Positions 11,084 through 22,199 of a stretch of 64,000 nt of DNA are shown here, one piece after another. A program made the position numbers and the translations under genes. The stretch comes from Sorex araneus. Lineage: Eukaryota; Chordata; Mammalia; Eulipotyphla; Soricidae. The stretch covers positions 182,881,470 to 182,945,469 of the forward strand of contig NC_073303.1 of NCBI RefSeq assembly GCF_027595985.1. Reading direction: 5' to 3'. Below the pieces are notes generated by a model. It made no database searches. It had not been told where the DNA came from and worked only from the letters and a program-made list of their open reading frames with translations. The stretch's first letter is position 1, and the number at the start of each line of letters is the position of its first letter.

Positions 11084-11500
11084 ATACACACCCCTTCTGG
11101 AGAGCCTGGCAAGCTACTGAGAGTATCTTGCTCTCACAGGTAGAGCCAGCACAGGCAGAGCCTGGTGAGCTACCCATGGCAAGCACACACCACACACGCA
11201 CACCACACACCACACCACACACACACACACACACACACCCTTCTCTTGGAGAGCCTGGCAAACTATTAAGAGTATCTCGCCCACACGGGCAGAGCCTGGC
11301 AAGCTATCTGAGGTGTATTTGATATGCCCAAACCAGTAATGATAGGTCTCATTCCCCTGACCCAGAGAGAGCCTCCAATCATTGGGAAAGATGAGTAAGG
11401 AGAGACTGCTAAAATATCAGGGCTGGGAGGAATAAGACGTTACTGGTGCCCACTCGAGTAAATCGACGAACAGTGGGATGACAGTGACTGTGATACAGTG
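10928..11500 (+). repeat. (CA)n / SINE-module composite array
   Basis: Three (CA)n blocks alternate with copies of the RTE-tailed SINE body module (gagagcctggcaagcta, gcccacacgggcagagcc). The last unit runs on through an inserted segment to the SINE tail gacgttactggtgccc and gggatgacagtgactgtg. This looks like internal tandem amplification of one SINE with CA expansion. Confidence 0.8.
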
Positions 11501-11729
11501 GTTTTTGCTGTAGCTGTACTCTGTGAACATGTCATTTCTTCAGCTAGATGACAGTCCCCCTGCTTTGCTCGTCTAATATTATATCTGAAAGCGGAAGTCC
11601 CAATGCTAAGCTCCTTTGTGTCTTTTTTCCTGATTATTACTCTGGTTATTATTTCAGCAGACATGTGTTAGGGGTCTGCCTGGGTCTTCAGCATTTACCA
11701 GTATAGGCTTTTTGTAGTCTGTTTTTGTG

Positions 11730-11902
11730 TGTATGTGTGTTTTGGGGCCCACCTGATCGCTCAGGGTTTATTCCTGACTCTGCACTCAAGGAATAGTACT
11801 GGCAGTGCTCCTGGGACTAGATGTGGTGCTGGGGATCAAACCCTGGTGGGCTGCGTGCAAAAAAGCAAGTGCCCTACCCACCATACTATCGTTCCGGGCC
11901 CC
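11730..11902 (-). mobile_element. Old SOR SINE
   Basis: ggcccacctgatcgctcaggg ... tgccctacccaccatactatcg ... ggcccc. Confidence 0.8.
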
Positions 11903-11984
11903 CAGCCTCAGATTCTTTTGATGTAGTTATAAGTAGGATCGTTTCCTGATTTTCTGCTAGTTGGCAATTTTGTTGGTGGTCTTG

Positions 11985-12243
11985 GTGTTGTTTGGGGGCG
12001 GGGTGGGGGACTTCCAGGCAGCGCTGGAAGGTTTGGGGATCCCCCTGGAGATTACCCATGGTTCAGTGCAGGGGATCAAGGATAGGGTGCGGCTCAGGCC
12101 CTGTGCCTGAGCTGGGGATGACCACAGCCACATGGTGGTTTGGGGGCTTCCAGGGCTGCACCCAGTGATGCCAGGGGGACCACGTGGTACATGAAATCCA
12201 ACAGGTTGGCCACATACAAGGCCTGTGTCGTCTCTCCAGCCCC
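11985..12243 (-). mobile_element. Two overlapping old SINE remnants
   Basis: Two successive stretches (about 11985-12120 and 12135-12243) each end with SOR-like blocks; the second ends ctctccagcccc. Confidence 0.55.
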
Positions 12244-12424
12244 TTTGCTAGTTCATTACTTTTGCGTAGACATCACAGATTTTTGTACATTAATTTAGGC
12301 CTGCCACCTTATTTCTAATAACTTACTTATTAGTTTGGGGGATTTTCTTTGTTGGCAACTGTAAAACAGTGATAGGCTGACTTGAAGCATTTAAACTACA
12401 TTTCTAAAATCATTCGCTCTGCAC

Positions 12425-12604
12425 CAGAGAAGATAGTACAGTGGGTAGCACACTCGCCTTGCACATCACCAACCCGGGTTTGATGCCTGACACCCCATGT
12501 GGTCCCCCAAGCACTGCTGGGAGTGAACCCTGAGCACCGAGCCTGGAGTTAGCCCTGAGAACAGCCAGCTCGGCCCCAAACACAAAGAAAAAAAAAAAAA
12601 AGAG
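12425..12604 (+). mobile_element. SOR SINE, moderately diverged
   Basis: gatagtacagtgggtagcac head, B box gggtttgatgcc, A-rich tail. Confidence 0.85.
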
Positions 12605-13047
12605 AGAATGGTACTCTATCAGTTATGAGTGAATCGCCTATAATTAATGTCTAGATGTAATTAAGTTGTTTTGCTAGGTTTCTTATAACAAATTAGAGGC
12701 TTAAAAGAAATGTTTTGTCTCAGCTTTAGAGACCTCCGGAGCATGTTGTTAAATGGTTAGGGGTAAGGAAGGAGATATTTGCTCTCTTCAGCTCGGAGCT
12801 GGCTGGCAGCCAAACCTTCTCATGCCACCTCTCTGTCTTTCTCCTCATTTTCCCTTATTCGGACACTCGTCTTATAGAACTACCCTCACGACTGCAGCTT
12901 AGCTATCTGGAATGACACCGTTTCCAAGTAAGGTGCTGTTTGGAAGTACTGGGGAGCAGAAACCTTGGGGCTCAGGGTTTAACATGTCACAGTGAAGATG
13001 ATGTGGAGAGGACGAGCCTGTTTAATAAAGAACCGGCATTTAAATGA

Positions 13048-13160
13048 AGTTGGGACTGATGAGCTGTCGGGCACATGCTTGGCTGCAGCCCTCATACTGC
13101 AGCCCGGGTTCCACCTGTGAAGCCACTCGGTCCCCTAAGCACTGGCAGGGTGTGACTCAA
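13048..13160 (+). mobile_element. Degenerate SINE head
   Basis: gcagcccgggttccacctg and tcggtcccctaagcactgg resemble the SOR head and middle. Confidence 0.45.
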
Positions 13161-13200
13161 GCAGATGTACGGACAAAAAGGGTAAAAGTTGGTGGAAAAA

Positions 13201-13436
13201 GAAACTGTCACTGTCATCCCGTTGCTCATCGATTTGTTCGAGCAGATACCAGTAACGTCTCTCATTGAGAGACTTATTGTTACTGTTTTTGGCATATCCA
13301 ATACGCACGGGTAGCTTGCCAGGCTCTGCCGTGCGGTCTCGATACTCTTGGTAGCTTGCCGGGCTCTCTGAGAGGGGCGGAGGAATCGAACTCGGGTCGG
13401 CCACGTGAAAGGCGAAAGCCCAACCGCTGTGCTATT
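13201..13436 (-). mobile_element. RTE-tailed SINE
   Basis: Full-length minus copy: tail gacagtgacag, internal duplication of the ggcaagctacc module, and head with the B box gagttcgattcc. It keeps the EQIDEQRDD-coding tail shared with the LINE. Confidence 0.85.
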
Positions 13437-13881
13437 GAAACATTCCCAGAAAATTTTATTTCAATGTAGGATATTTAAAAAAAATCAGTAACTATATACA
13501 TATGCCAATCTACTTCAGAGAACTGTTTCATAGTTCGGAGTCTTCCCCCATCCTTGTCCCCAGGACTGACCAGAACGCCTGGCTGACCTCACACCAGCTT
13601 GGCTAGTGGAAACAGGAGTCCAGGGCCAGAGAGAGATGCAGCAGGTAGGACGTTTACACCAGTCACAAAATTCCTAAGTTCTGAGTAGGGAAAAATCAAT
13701 TTCTTTTTCTTCTAGGAAACTCTTCCCTCATCATATAGACACTGTTTACTATTTTGACTAGTTCATAGCAAAGAGCTGCGCGTGGGGGCAGGAAGATGTA
13801 TTTAGTTGTTGATAGCACCTTATTTGAAAACTAGAACATTGAGCTGAGAAAGAGGGTGTAGCAAACTCGAAGGAAAACTCC

Positions 13882-14057
13882 CCCCCCCCCCCCTTTTGGG
13901 TCACACCCGGTGATGCACAGGGGTTACTCCTGGCTCATGCACTCAGGAATTACTCCTGGCGGTGCTCGGGGGACCATATGGGATGCTGGGAATTGAACCT
14001 GGGTCGGCCTCGTGCAAGGGAAACACCCTACCCGCTGTGCTATCGCTCCAGCCCCTC
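13882..14057 (-). mobile_element. SOR SINE with C-rich start
   Basis: Near-consensus minus copy between AAGGAAAACT duplications. A run of C replaces the usual T run. Confidence 0.9.
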
Positions 14058-15725
14058 AAAGGAAAACTTTCACCATGCAGCATTCAAGGCCATCTCTTGG
14101 TGTCATGGCAAAATGAGAGTAATTACAAACATGGGCCTAAGTATAGAGCTCAAGGCAGGAGATAAAAATAATTGTTCAGTCATAATGATGAAGGCAGATT
14201 TTTCAAGACAAGAACAGAATCAGTGTTCATGGCAGAGTGTTAAAAGAAGTCCTCAGGGGGGCTGATGGCCCGATTCTTAAATGTTTGTTTGGAAGTTAAG
14301 CAGTTCAGTTTTGAGCATGTTGAGTTTGAGAAGTTTGTTAGATCTTTAAATAAAGATACTGAATTTTACAACAATCGGACAAGTGTGTATTTACAGTATT
14401 ACATTAGATGTATGCCTCTAGAATGTGAGAGACTGGGCTAGAAATAGGAGATTGGGATTCACGAGCATTAAATGTTGGCAATTACTAGGGAAGTGATGGA
14501 GATGAAGGCTTATGACGACACTATTCATTTGCAGAGAAAAGGGGGAAGATAAAGGGAAGAAATAGGCTGGCCGCTACGCTGGTGTGGATTGCGGGGTTCA
14601 GTGCTGCCATCTAGTGGGGAGTTTGACAATTTGGGGGGAATGGCTGGATTCCTCCTGCTGTTTCACCCGGTTTTAAAGGTTTGTCTGGTACTCTTCAGAG
14701 TATAAAATCCCAGTGTAATTTTTTATCTAGATTTTATTTTGGTACTAAATGCTGTGAGTGTAGGTAGAGGGTTAACCCAAACAAGGGTAAATAAAATGAA
14801 TATGGGAGACGTTCAGTTAGAACAAGCTTAGACAAACCCTTCATTTTGACAGTCGCTTTTCTTACCAAATGAGACTAGACTTACCTGGTTTAGCATTGTT
14901 AAGTCAGTGTGAAGCACTTGGATGGGTACATCCATGGCTCTGCGCTGTGTAGCTATTGGTTGCTGTTATCATCGTAGCAGAAATACCTCATCTTCCTAAT
15001 ACAAGAGAAGCTGACTGTTGCTCAGGTCTTATGCCTGCCATCTAATTACTAATAGCAATAAACCTTTTGTGTCTCTGGTTGAAAGTGTCTCGGGTTGAAC
15101 AATGGTTAGCCTACATTTGTGGTTTCAGAGTGGCTCAGAAGTAGATTTTTGGTGATACTGTGTTCAGGAGGAAGGAAAGGTAAGGTTCAATTCCCCTCTA
15201 TTAACTAAAACAAGTCACCAATATAATTATAGTTAAATATGTTGTTTAGGGGAAAAAACTCTCATACATGCCAAAATACAACTATAAGGTGTGGTGGTAG
15301 CATTTGATATGTTACATAGAAACATACCAATAGGAAACAACGGACTTCTGTCTCTATAAGCCAGGATGAGTTTGACTCATTAAAGATTACATATTTGAAA
15401 GTCATCAGTGAACTCTTTGGGACAACTCCTGTCTCCTTGTTAAGACTTAATGAAACAACAATCAAGGTTTTATTGGTGGTGCCTGAGATTAAACTCAGCC
15501 CACCTACATTTGAGGCATGTGCCCTTCCACCAGCCACGGAACCCAGGCTAATAGTAAGTTAATATGAAGATTTCACCTTAGTGACTACTACAAAACGAGT
15601 TTATTTTTCTTCTAGTATATTTGTATATACTTCATGAAAGTATATGTACTTTCAAGTATATGGGGTTTTCTTTTCTACCAGTATTGCCTAACAGGCACTT
15701 CACTTGAAGGCTTATTTTTGTTTGT
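14058..15725. other. Stretch without recognised gene or repeat
   Basis: AT-rich unique-looking sequence inside the last CXADR intron. Only a CTCF-like motif (14604-14617) stands out. No coding frame is supportable. Confidence 0.6.
14604..14617 (-). promoter_or_regulatory. CTCF-like motif
   Basis: CTGCCATCTAGTGG, the reverse complement of CCACTAGATGGCAG, fits the CTCF core. Motif match only. Confidence 0.45.
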
Positions 15726-15726
15726 T

Positions 15727-15893
15727 TGTTCTTGGCTCACACCCGGCAGTGCTCAGGACTTAATTTACTCCTGGCTTTGTGTTTAGGGATCACTCCTGAT
15801 CGGGCTCAGGGGACCATAAGGGATGCTGGGGTGGAATCTGGGTTGGCCATGTGCAAGACAAGCATCCTACCTGTTGTACGACCAGCCCTATTT
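15727..15893 (-). mobile_element. Old SOR SINE
   Basis: ggctcacacccggcagtgctcagg ... gcccta; diverged minus copy. Confidence 0.75.
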
Positions 15894-15948
15894 TTAATAT
15901 TTTCCCCCTCATTTTGTCTAGTCAAAATTGAAAAAAATTACTTTCAGG

Positions 15949-16104
15949 AGCTGGAGCGATAGTTCCATCGGGTAAGGTGGGGCGTTTGCCTTGCACGCAG
16001 CCGACCCGGGTTTGATTCCCAGCATCACATATGGTCCCCTGAGCACCTCCAGGAGTGCAGAGCCAGGAGTAACCCCTGTGCATCACCGGGTATGACCTCC
16101 CCCC
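15949..16104 (+). mobile_element. SOR SINE
   Basis: Plus copy with flanking AAAAATTACTTTCA (about 15935 and 16105). The tail is C-rich, then A. Confidence 0.88.
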
Positions 16105-16804
16105 CAAAAATTACTTTCATTTTAATGCTTATTTCCCTTCTCTAGAATTGGTATTTGATGGATGGACCTGTAAGATGTGAAAGTACTGTATATTTTTCCC
16201 ACTAAATTTAATGAAATATGTAGTTTCATTAAATCCACGGCAGTTATTTCCCTGTTGAATAAGCTCTGCTTAGAAGCTAAAAGCTTACTGCATATGTGTG
16301 AATTAAAAAAGGTAATAGAAGTTTAATTGCCCATTTATTTCTGGAACCAAAAAGATTCTACAGCCCCACCAATAAAGGTAACAGATGAAGGTATTTCCAG
16401 AGGCATATACAAAGCATTAAATGCAAACCATGTTTTGGATAAACCAATGGTATCAAGAAATGTTCTATGATTTTGAAATGTCTGACCAAAAAATGGATGT
16501 ATTTCATAACAGTACAGTTTAGGAGTAAAATGAAAGCTCCCTCTTTTCAGCAGCTACCTCCCACTAAAATAGTAACTGAAAGTTGTTGGAAGGGAAAAAT
16601 TCATGATTATAATGATATTTTTGAGTGCTTTTAGTTATTCTTCCCTAAATGAACAATCACGCTTCATTATTAACAATAGGAAGTCTAGTAAGTCTTTTGC
16701 TGTATAGAATAGCTAGGACATACTGAAAATTCCCTGTTACCAATGGTAATTTCAACATACAGCTCTAGGAAAGACAATGATTAGCGTTTGGGCTAATACT
16801 TTTC

Positions 16805-16975
16805 TTTCTTTCTTTTTGGGTCACACCCGGCGATGCACAGGAGTTACTCCTGGCTTTACAGTCAGGAATTACTCCTGGGGGTGCTCAGGGGACCATATGG
16901 GATGCTGGGAATCCAAGCCTGGGCCGCTGCGTGCAAGGCAAACGCCCTCCCCGCTGTGCTATTACTCCAGCCCCT
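16805..16975 (-). mobile_element. SOR SINE
   Basis: Target duplications GGGCTAATACTTTTC at 16790-16804 and 16976-16990. Confidence 0.93.
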
Positions 16976-17053
16976 GGGCTAATACTTTTCATGGAGAAGG
17001 AAGTTCATTTGCAAATACACCCCTTAGTTTGGAAGCTGAAAAAAAGTATCTGA

Positions 17054-17068
17054 TGCCCTCTTGTGGCC
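17054..17068 (-). promoter_or_regulatory. CTCF-like motif
   Basis: TGCCCTCTTGTGGCC; its reverse complement GGCCACAAGAGGGCA fits the CTCF core very well. It has the same orientation as the motif at 14604. Confidence 0.5.
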
Positions 17069-17213
17069 AATATATTTTATAAGGTGATTTATTCCTCTCC
17101 TCTAAAGCCCACTGAAGAACACTCCGTGAGAGAAAGCTACAAGGTTTTGGAGGGATGCAAAACACAAGGTTCTCCCTATTAAGCCAACTTGTCCCAGACT
17201 CCCCATCTGAGTT

Positions 17214-17405
17214 TTATTTATTTATTTATTTATTTATGCTTTTTGGGTCACACCTGGCGATGCACAGGGGTTACTCCTGGCTCATGCGCTCAGGAATCAC
17301 TCCTGGCAGTGCTCAGGGGACCGTATGGGATGCTGGGACTCGAACCCGGGTTGGCGGCGTGCAAGGCAAATGCCCTACCTACCTGCTGTGCTATTGCTCC
17401 AGCTC
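17214..17405 (-). mobile_element. SOR SINE with (TTTA)n tail
   Basis: Minus copy whose A tail has become an ATTT repeat (17214-17236). Confidence 0.9.
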
Positions 17406-17429
17406 CCCAAAACACTATTTGGAAAAAAA

Positions 17430-17600
17430 ATATTTGCACCCCTATGTTCATTATAGCACTCTTCACTATAGACCCAAACTGGAAACGGTAACCTAAGCGT
17501 CCAAGAACGGATGAGTGGACAAAGAAACTAGGACACATATACACAGTACTACTCAGCTGTTAAGAAAAGATGAAATCATGCAGTTTGCTGCCCGATCCTC
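17430..17600 (+). mobile_element. L1 fragment (end of ORF2 / 3' UTR)
   Basis: cacccctatgttcattatag ... ccaagaacggatgagtggac ... agtactactcagctgttaag is the conserved L1 3' stretch known across mammals. Confidence 0.8.
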
Positions 17601-17744
17601 CCTCTGAATGTCTCAGTGCTCAAACTTTGTTATTGATTGCTCACGACATGACAAGTGTATACAAAATCTACCCATGAAATCTCTAGCACGGAGAGAGATG
17701 CTCCCAGCCTATATTCCCTACAGATGTATCTACTACATACATAT

Positions 17745-17990
17745 TCAGGGGCTAGAGACGCGACACAGAGCTCAATGTGTTTGCCTTTAGAGTGTAGCGG
17801 GCAGGGCATTGGCCCGGCACACCGCTGCCCTGAGCTCAAGCCCTAGAGCTGCACATGATGACCCTGGGCACCACCAGAGTGATCACTGAGTTCAGAAGTC
17901 AAGATTAAGCGCCAGCAACCCCCACTCTTTTGCCCTAGCCTCGCCACAAAGTACTCTCCTTGCACATAGGTCCCCGTGTTGACCCTTTGC
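17745..17990 (+). mobile_element. Degenerate SINE remnant(s)
   Basis: gggctagagacgcgacac and aagccctagagctgcacatg keep a SINE-like order; weak. Confidence 0.35.
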
Positions 17991-18078
17991 ATATGGTCCC
18001 CTGAGCACTGCTGGATGTAGCGCAAACCCTCACCCTCTCAATACATATGATGACATATCTATATCTATATATCTATCT

Positions 18079-18466
18079 CACTGCACTGTAGCACTGCTGT
18101 CCCATTGTTCATGAATTTGCTCAAGCGGGCACCAGTAATGTTTCCATTGCGAGTCTTTTTTTTTTTTTTTTTTTTGCTTTTTGGGTCACACCCAGCGATG
18201 CTCAGGGGTTACTCCTGGCTTTGCACTCAGGAATTACTCCGGGCAGTGCTTGGGGGACCATATGGGATGCCGGGGATCGAACCCGGGTCGGCCGCGTGCT
18301 AGGCAAACGCCCTACCCGCTGTGCTATCGCTCTGGCCCCCACCATTGCGAGTCTTGTTACTGATTTTGGCATATCGGATACGCCATGGGTAGCTTGCCAG
18401 GCTCTGCCGTGTGGGCGGGAATACTCTTGGTGGCTTGCCGGGCTCTCTGAGAGGGACGGAGGAATT
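18079..18466 (-). mobile_element. RTE-tailed SINE split by a SOR SINE
   Basis: Tail part 18079-18156 and body 18342-18466. A SOR SINE was inserted between them, so this element is older than that SOR copy. Its head is missing next to an older SINE. Confidence 0.8.
18157..18341 (-). mobile_element. SOR SINE nested in RTE-tailed SINE
   Basis: Near-consensus copy with a T17-type run. Target duplications CCATTGCGAGTCT are at 18144-18156 and 18342-18354. Confidence 0.9.
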
Positions 18467-18610
18467 GTTGGGCCATGCCTGGCAGCTGGCAGTGTTTGGG
18501 GATTACTCGCAGCTCAGTGCTGAGGGAAACGTGTGGTGTCAGGAATTAAAGCCAGGAGGCCTCCCACATCCAAAGTATTTACTTACCTTCTAAGCTATCT
18601 CCCTGGCCCT
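18467..18610 (-). mobile_element. Old SOR-like SINE
   Basis: ggccatgcctggcagctggc ... ctatctccctggccct. Confidence 0.65.
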
Positions 18611-19164
18611 AGAATATCTTTCAATGTTAATGTTTAACCTCTACGTCTTTTTAGCCAAGTTTCCAATATCCTAATCTGGAGTACAATCATTAGTTTTATT
18701 TGTGCTGATCATACGCTTTAAGGAATTAATATCTAACCGCCCTGTCATGGCACTACTTACAAGTTCTAATGTAATTTTGCTTTGATAAAGGTTATGTGTT
18801 GTTTCCATCTTATTGCTTGGGTAACCCTTAACATTGTATGTAAGAACAAAGAAACCTTAACCATTGCATTAAGCAGTGCATGAAACCAGGGGGTAGAGGA
18901 GGCTTTCTGCAGTGAATAAATGGTACTCACGTCAGCAGGTACAAGAGTCTGCCCTGTAACCAAGGCTGTGTGTCAGAGGAATGGATGGTGTAAAAGCCCT
19001 CTCTGCAGGAGCTTCCCTGAGACTCAGAGTTGGTGCCACACAACTGGAATACAAATCCCAGACTATTTAAATACCGTGCATCATTTTAATCATCATTTTA
19101 ACTAAGAAAAAGTCAAATCTGTGATTAACTCAAGCATGACGAGTATCTGTTTTGGGATTTTTTT

Positions 19165-19337
19165 TGGGGGGGGGCTTTTGGGGTCACACCTGGCAATGCT
19201 CAGGGCTGACTCCTGGCTTTGCACTCAGGAATCACTCCTTCCGGTGCTCGGGGGACCATATGGGATGCTGGGAATCGAACCTGGGTCGGCCACGTGCAAG
19301 GCAAACGCCCTACCCGCTGTACTATCGCTCCAGCCCC
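19165..19337 (-). mobile_element. SOR SINE
   Basis: Near-consensus minus copy flanked by TTTTGGGAT (about 19151 and 19339). Confidence 0.9.
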
Positions 19338-19477
19338 GTTTTGGGATCTTGCCTGAAATCACGGATGGTTTCTCACTTTAATCCTTAGATGAGGCTAGAC
19401 ACCGTAATGTCCTTTGTCGTTTGAGTTACAGGTCAATCTAATAAAGTAGTTTTCATGATTTGTCGCTTCCGATTGTT

Positions 19478-19625
19478 TTTCTGGCCACACCCAGTGGTGC
19501 CAGGCCTTACTCCAAGCTCAGCATTTGGGTCACTCCTGGCTGAACTTGGGAATCAGAGTCCTGGGGATAGAACCTGGGTCAGCCATAAGCAAGTGTCCTG
19601 TCTGCTGGACTCTTCTCCAGTACTC
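19478..19625 (-). mobile_element. Old SOR-like SINE
   Basis: ctggccacacccagtggtgcc ... gaacctgggtcagcc ... ctccagtact. Confidence 0.7.
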
Positions 19626-19659
19626 GACTCTTTCATGCTACATCAATCTTTGTTACTTC

Positions 19660-19768
19660 TGTTTTGGTAATACACCCATGGTGCTCAGGGGACAGTAATG
19701 GGGCACCGGGAATAGAACCCTGGTCTGCCACTCGCAAGGCAAGCGCCCTACTATCATTCTGGCCCCTG
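19660..19768 (-). mobile_element. Partial SOR SINE
   Basis: ggtgctcaggggacagtaatg ... cgcaaggcaagcgcccta; the 3' part of the SINE is lost. Confidence 0.75.
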
Positions 19769-19894
19769 TATATTACCTTTTTCAAACCCTGACCTTAAAC
19801 TGAAATTTAACTAATTAGAAATTGGTGGAATTTATAGGCAACACAGATCTAGGGTATCAGGGAGCATGAGTTTTGTCTGGCTTGGTTTTTACTG

Positions 19895-20036
19895 AATTTT
19901 TTTTTTTTTTTTTTTGTGCCATAGCTGCTTGTGCTCAGGGCTCACTCCTGGTGGGGATCAGAGTATCAAATGGGGTGCCTGGGAATCTCGTCCCACCCGC
20001 CACGTGCAAGGCAACGCCCTGCCGGCTCCAGCTCTG
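19895..20036 (-). mobile_element. Old SOR SINE
   Basis: T-run, gtgctcagggctcactcctgg ... cacgtgcaaggcaacgccctg. Confidence 0.7.
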
Positions 20037-20049
20037 GCGTGGTCCTGAA

Positions 20050-21713
20050 ATCAGGGCTTTGTTAGTTTTCTGTGATCTTGGGGATTTTTAACTTCTCTGA
20101 AATTTATCAAAACTGAATAACAATGGCACCTCAGAGTTTTCATCATGATGGAAGTTGTTGGCACACAGCAATTAAAAAAAAATGAAACAACTTGACTCTG
20201 ATTTGTAAACTGGGATACAGTGGCTCTTTTTAAAACAAGGTAAAATGCAGACAGCAGGTGTTCTCATTTTCCCTTTTCCCATCACCAATAAGATTACTGA
20301 TGTGAAATCACTATGAAGGCTAAGAGGAAGTCAATATAAATGCTTTGATGTTTTAGCTGGAAACCACAGATGTTTGCTGAAAAGTTAGACTTTGAGGTAA
20401 ATATTACACTTGACGTCCAGACACAGACCCTTTTAGAACTGATGTAATAGAACTTACAGAAACAATTTTGCATTTAAAAGTGCCTTAATGTCCACTTTTA
20501 ATCTCTGAAAATCTGGAGCTATGCGGTATGTCTACAAATACAATGGCTAAATGCCTTAAATTATAAGCATTCAGACATAAACTATTCCTGCTGCAAACAG
20601 CTGCTATGGCTGTCAAGATAAAATTATGCAGCCACTGTCTCAGTGAGAGCGGGCCCAGGACACAGCCCACAGCCCTCCTATAGTCTTGTTATTCGGTGAA
20701 CCTTTGGAGCTCCAGATAGTTTATTAGTATGAATTTAAAAATCCAAATATGAAAAATCATTTCTTGCATAATGGGTTGGAAAGGCTGTGTGGATGGAAAA
20801 ACGAGAAAGATGGGAACTTTCTGTGGCTTTGAACTTTGGAGTAAGGTGGGTGATGGTTAGTCATAAGACAGAATCCTCTACAGACAGTACATTGAATGTG
20901 CTATCTTTAGAAAAATTCAGAATTGGCGTTTCCCCCAGGGAACTGCTATGTAGAGGTTAGCGTTGAGATTTAGGAGATGCCGTACTAATCTAACATGGAA
21001 GGGTTTGGTCACTGAGCAGATTCCAAAAATACTTCCCTTCTTATTATTAAGAATTGCACTTTTGAATTTCCCAGCAAGTTCCCCCAAATGAGCAATCTAA
21101 TAGATCAAGTATTACCTCCCAACTCCTAATAACACAAAACTTGAAACTGTTACAGTTGCCGAAAAACTTGTCATCATTACACAAAAACTCTCCAGAACCC
21201 CTAGAGGGAACAATTACAGTTAAAAGTTGTTTAAAAATGTAGATAAGATGAATTTCCCTTGTCATGTTACTTTAAGGAAATTATGATCAAGTCTTAATTC
21301 ACTAACTACTCTGGGCGGGGGTGTGTTTTGTGAGTGTATTAATTCAGAAATATTCTTAAAAGTGGTATATGGCTTAAAGAGTAAAATCTGAACATTAAAA
21401 CTAAAAGAATCTGTAAAGGTTAAGTGTTGAGTTGATTTGCAGACACTTGGTCCCACATCCTTTCAAATCTTTGACATACACCCCACGACCTGTGTACCTT
21501 TCTGACATTCTGTACTTCAGCTGAACTTACAAAACAAATCTACACTTAACATTTTTTTTTTTCCTGATAGACTAAGTCTGATAATTTCTCTGATAATTCA
21601 CTCAAGATCAGAAATTTAAAGATATGGGCTATGAGGGAAGGCACTGATATAATTTTAAAAAATTCATCTTTGGGAAAAATCCAAAGTTCTTTTATCTTTT
21701 TTTCTCGTTGTAG
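20050..21713. other. Repeat-free stretch before CXADR exon 8
   Basis: AT-rich, without SINEs or L1 on either strand. It ends in the exon 8 pyrimidine tract. No other coding sequence is seen. Confidence 0.55.
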
Positions 21714-21755
21714 TTCCAGTATGCTTTCAAGACTGATGGCATTACCGTGGTATAA
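21714..21755 (+). CDS. CXADR: CXADR alternative terminal exon 8
   Basis: A short coding end hidden 13.8 kb beyond the usual CXADR 3' end. A strong pyrimidine tract and AG (21712-21713) are followed by 13 codons, FQYAFKTDGITVV, then TAA. Joined in phase 0 to the internal donor at 4277, it gives the same tail length as the human exon 8 isoform, whose end also reads KTDGITVV. In human airway epithelium that isoform is placed apically, because the tail offers a different PDZ ligand (TVV). The exon lies in the reading frame only if the 4276 end is used. What is seen: the acceptor, the conserved 13-codon tail and the stop. What is inferred: use of this splice in the shrew. It is about 890 bases from the BTG3 stop codon on the other strand. 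Confidence 0.88.
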   Translation, partial: FQYAFKTDGITVV

Positions 21756-22125
21756 GTATGAAGGACCGCTGAAGAATCTCAAGTACTGTACAAGTTGGCT
21801 TCATTTTAGACCTCTATTTAATTTACTGGGGGAAAAGCACAAGGCCAAAAGATTACAGAGTGGCTATAAGAAGAACATGCCTGCTTTTTGCAATGGCATT
21901 AGGCATGAAAGCCAGATGCTGTATCAAAATTAGTACAGGCTAAATTCTTGTTTAGAAAAATCCTACCGTGATACTGATGGGAAAAGATAATTATATTCCT
22001 ATTTTTAATTAGTTACTACTAACAAACTTTATTTTTATATGTATATTTTGATACTGTTGCCTTTGGGGAGGATATGATTAAGAAGGTTAATTTTTAAAAT
22101 AAAAACAAATTCTTACATCTTTTTC
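21756..22125 (+). other. CXADR: 3' UTR of the CXADR exon 8 transcript
   Basis: Repeat-free AT-rich sequence after the exon 8 stop. The first good poly(A) signal, AATAAA, is at 22098-22103, with T-rich sequence following. Its end is about 80 bases from the inferred end of BTG3 on the other strand. Confidence 0.55.
22098..22103 (+). terminator. CXADR: Poly(A) signal for CXADR exon 8 transcript
   Basis: AATAAA, 343 bases after the exon 8 stop. A second + strand AATAAA at 22439-22444 lies inside the BTG3 3' UTR and would give overlapping transcripts if used. Confidence 0.5.
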
Positions 22126-22199
22126 TTTGTGAGATATTTATAAACACATTGAGCAAAATATCCCCTTTGTTTTTTTTTTACATAGAACAGAAACACACA

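Noticed and set aside
10894-11322. Open frames made of His-Thr repeats
   Set aside because: Translation of (CA)n blocks.
21631-21933. 100-codon + strand frame over CXADR exon 8
   Set aside because: Runs through the acceptor in a different frame from the conserved FQYAFKTDGITVV tail; no resemblance to a known protein.
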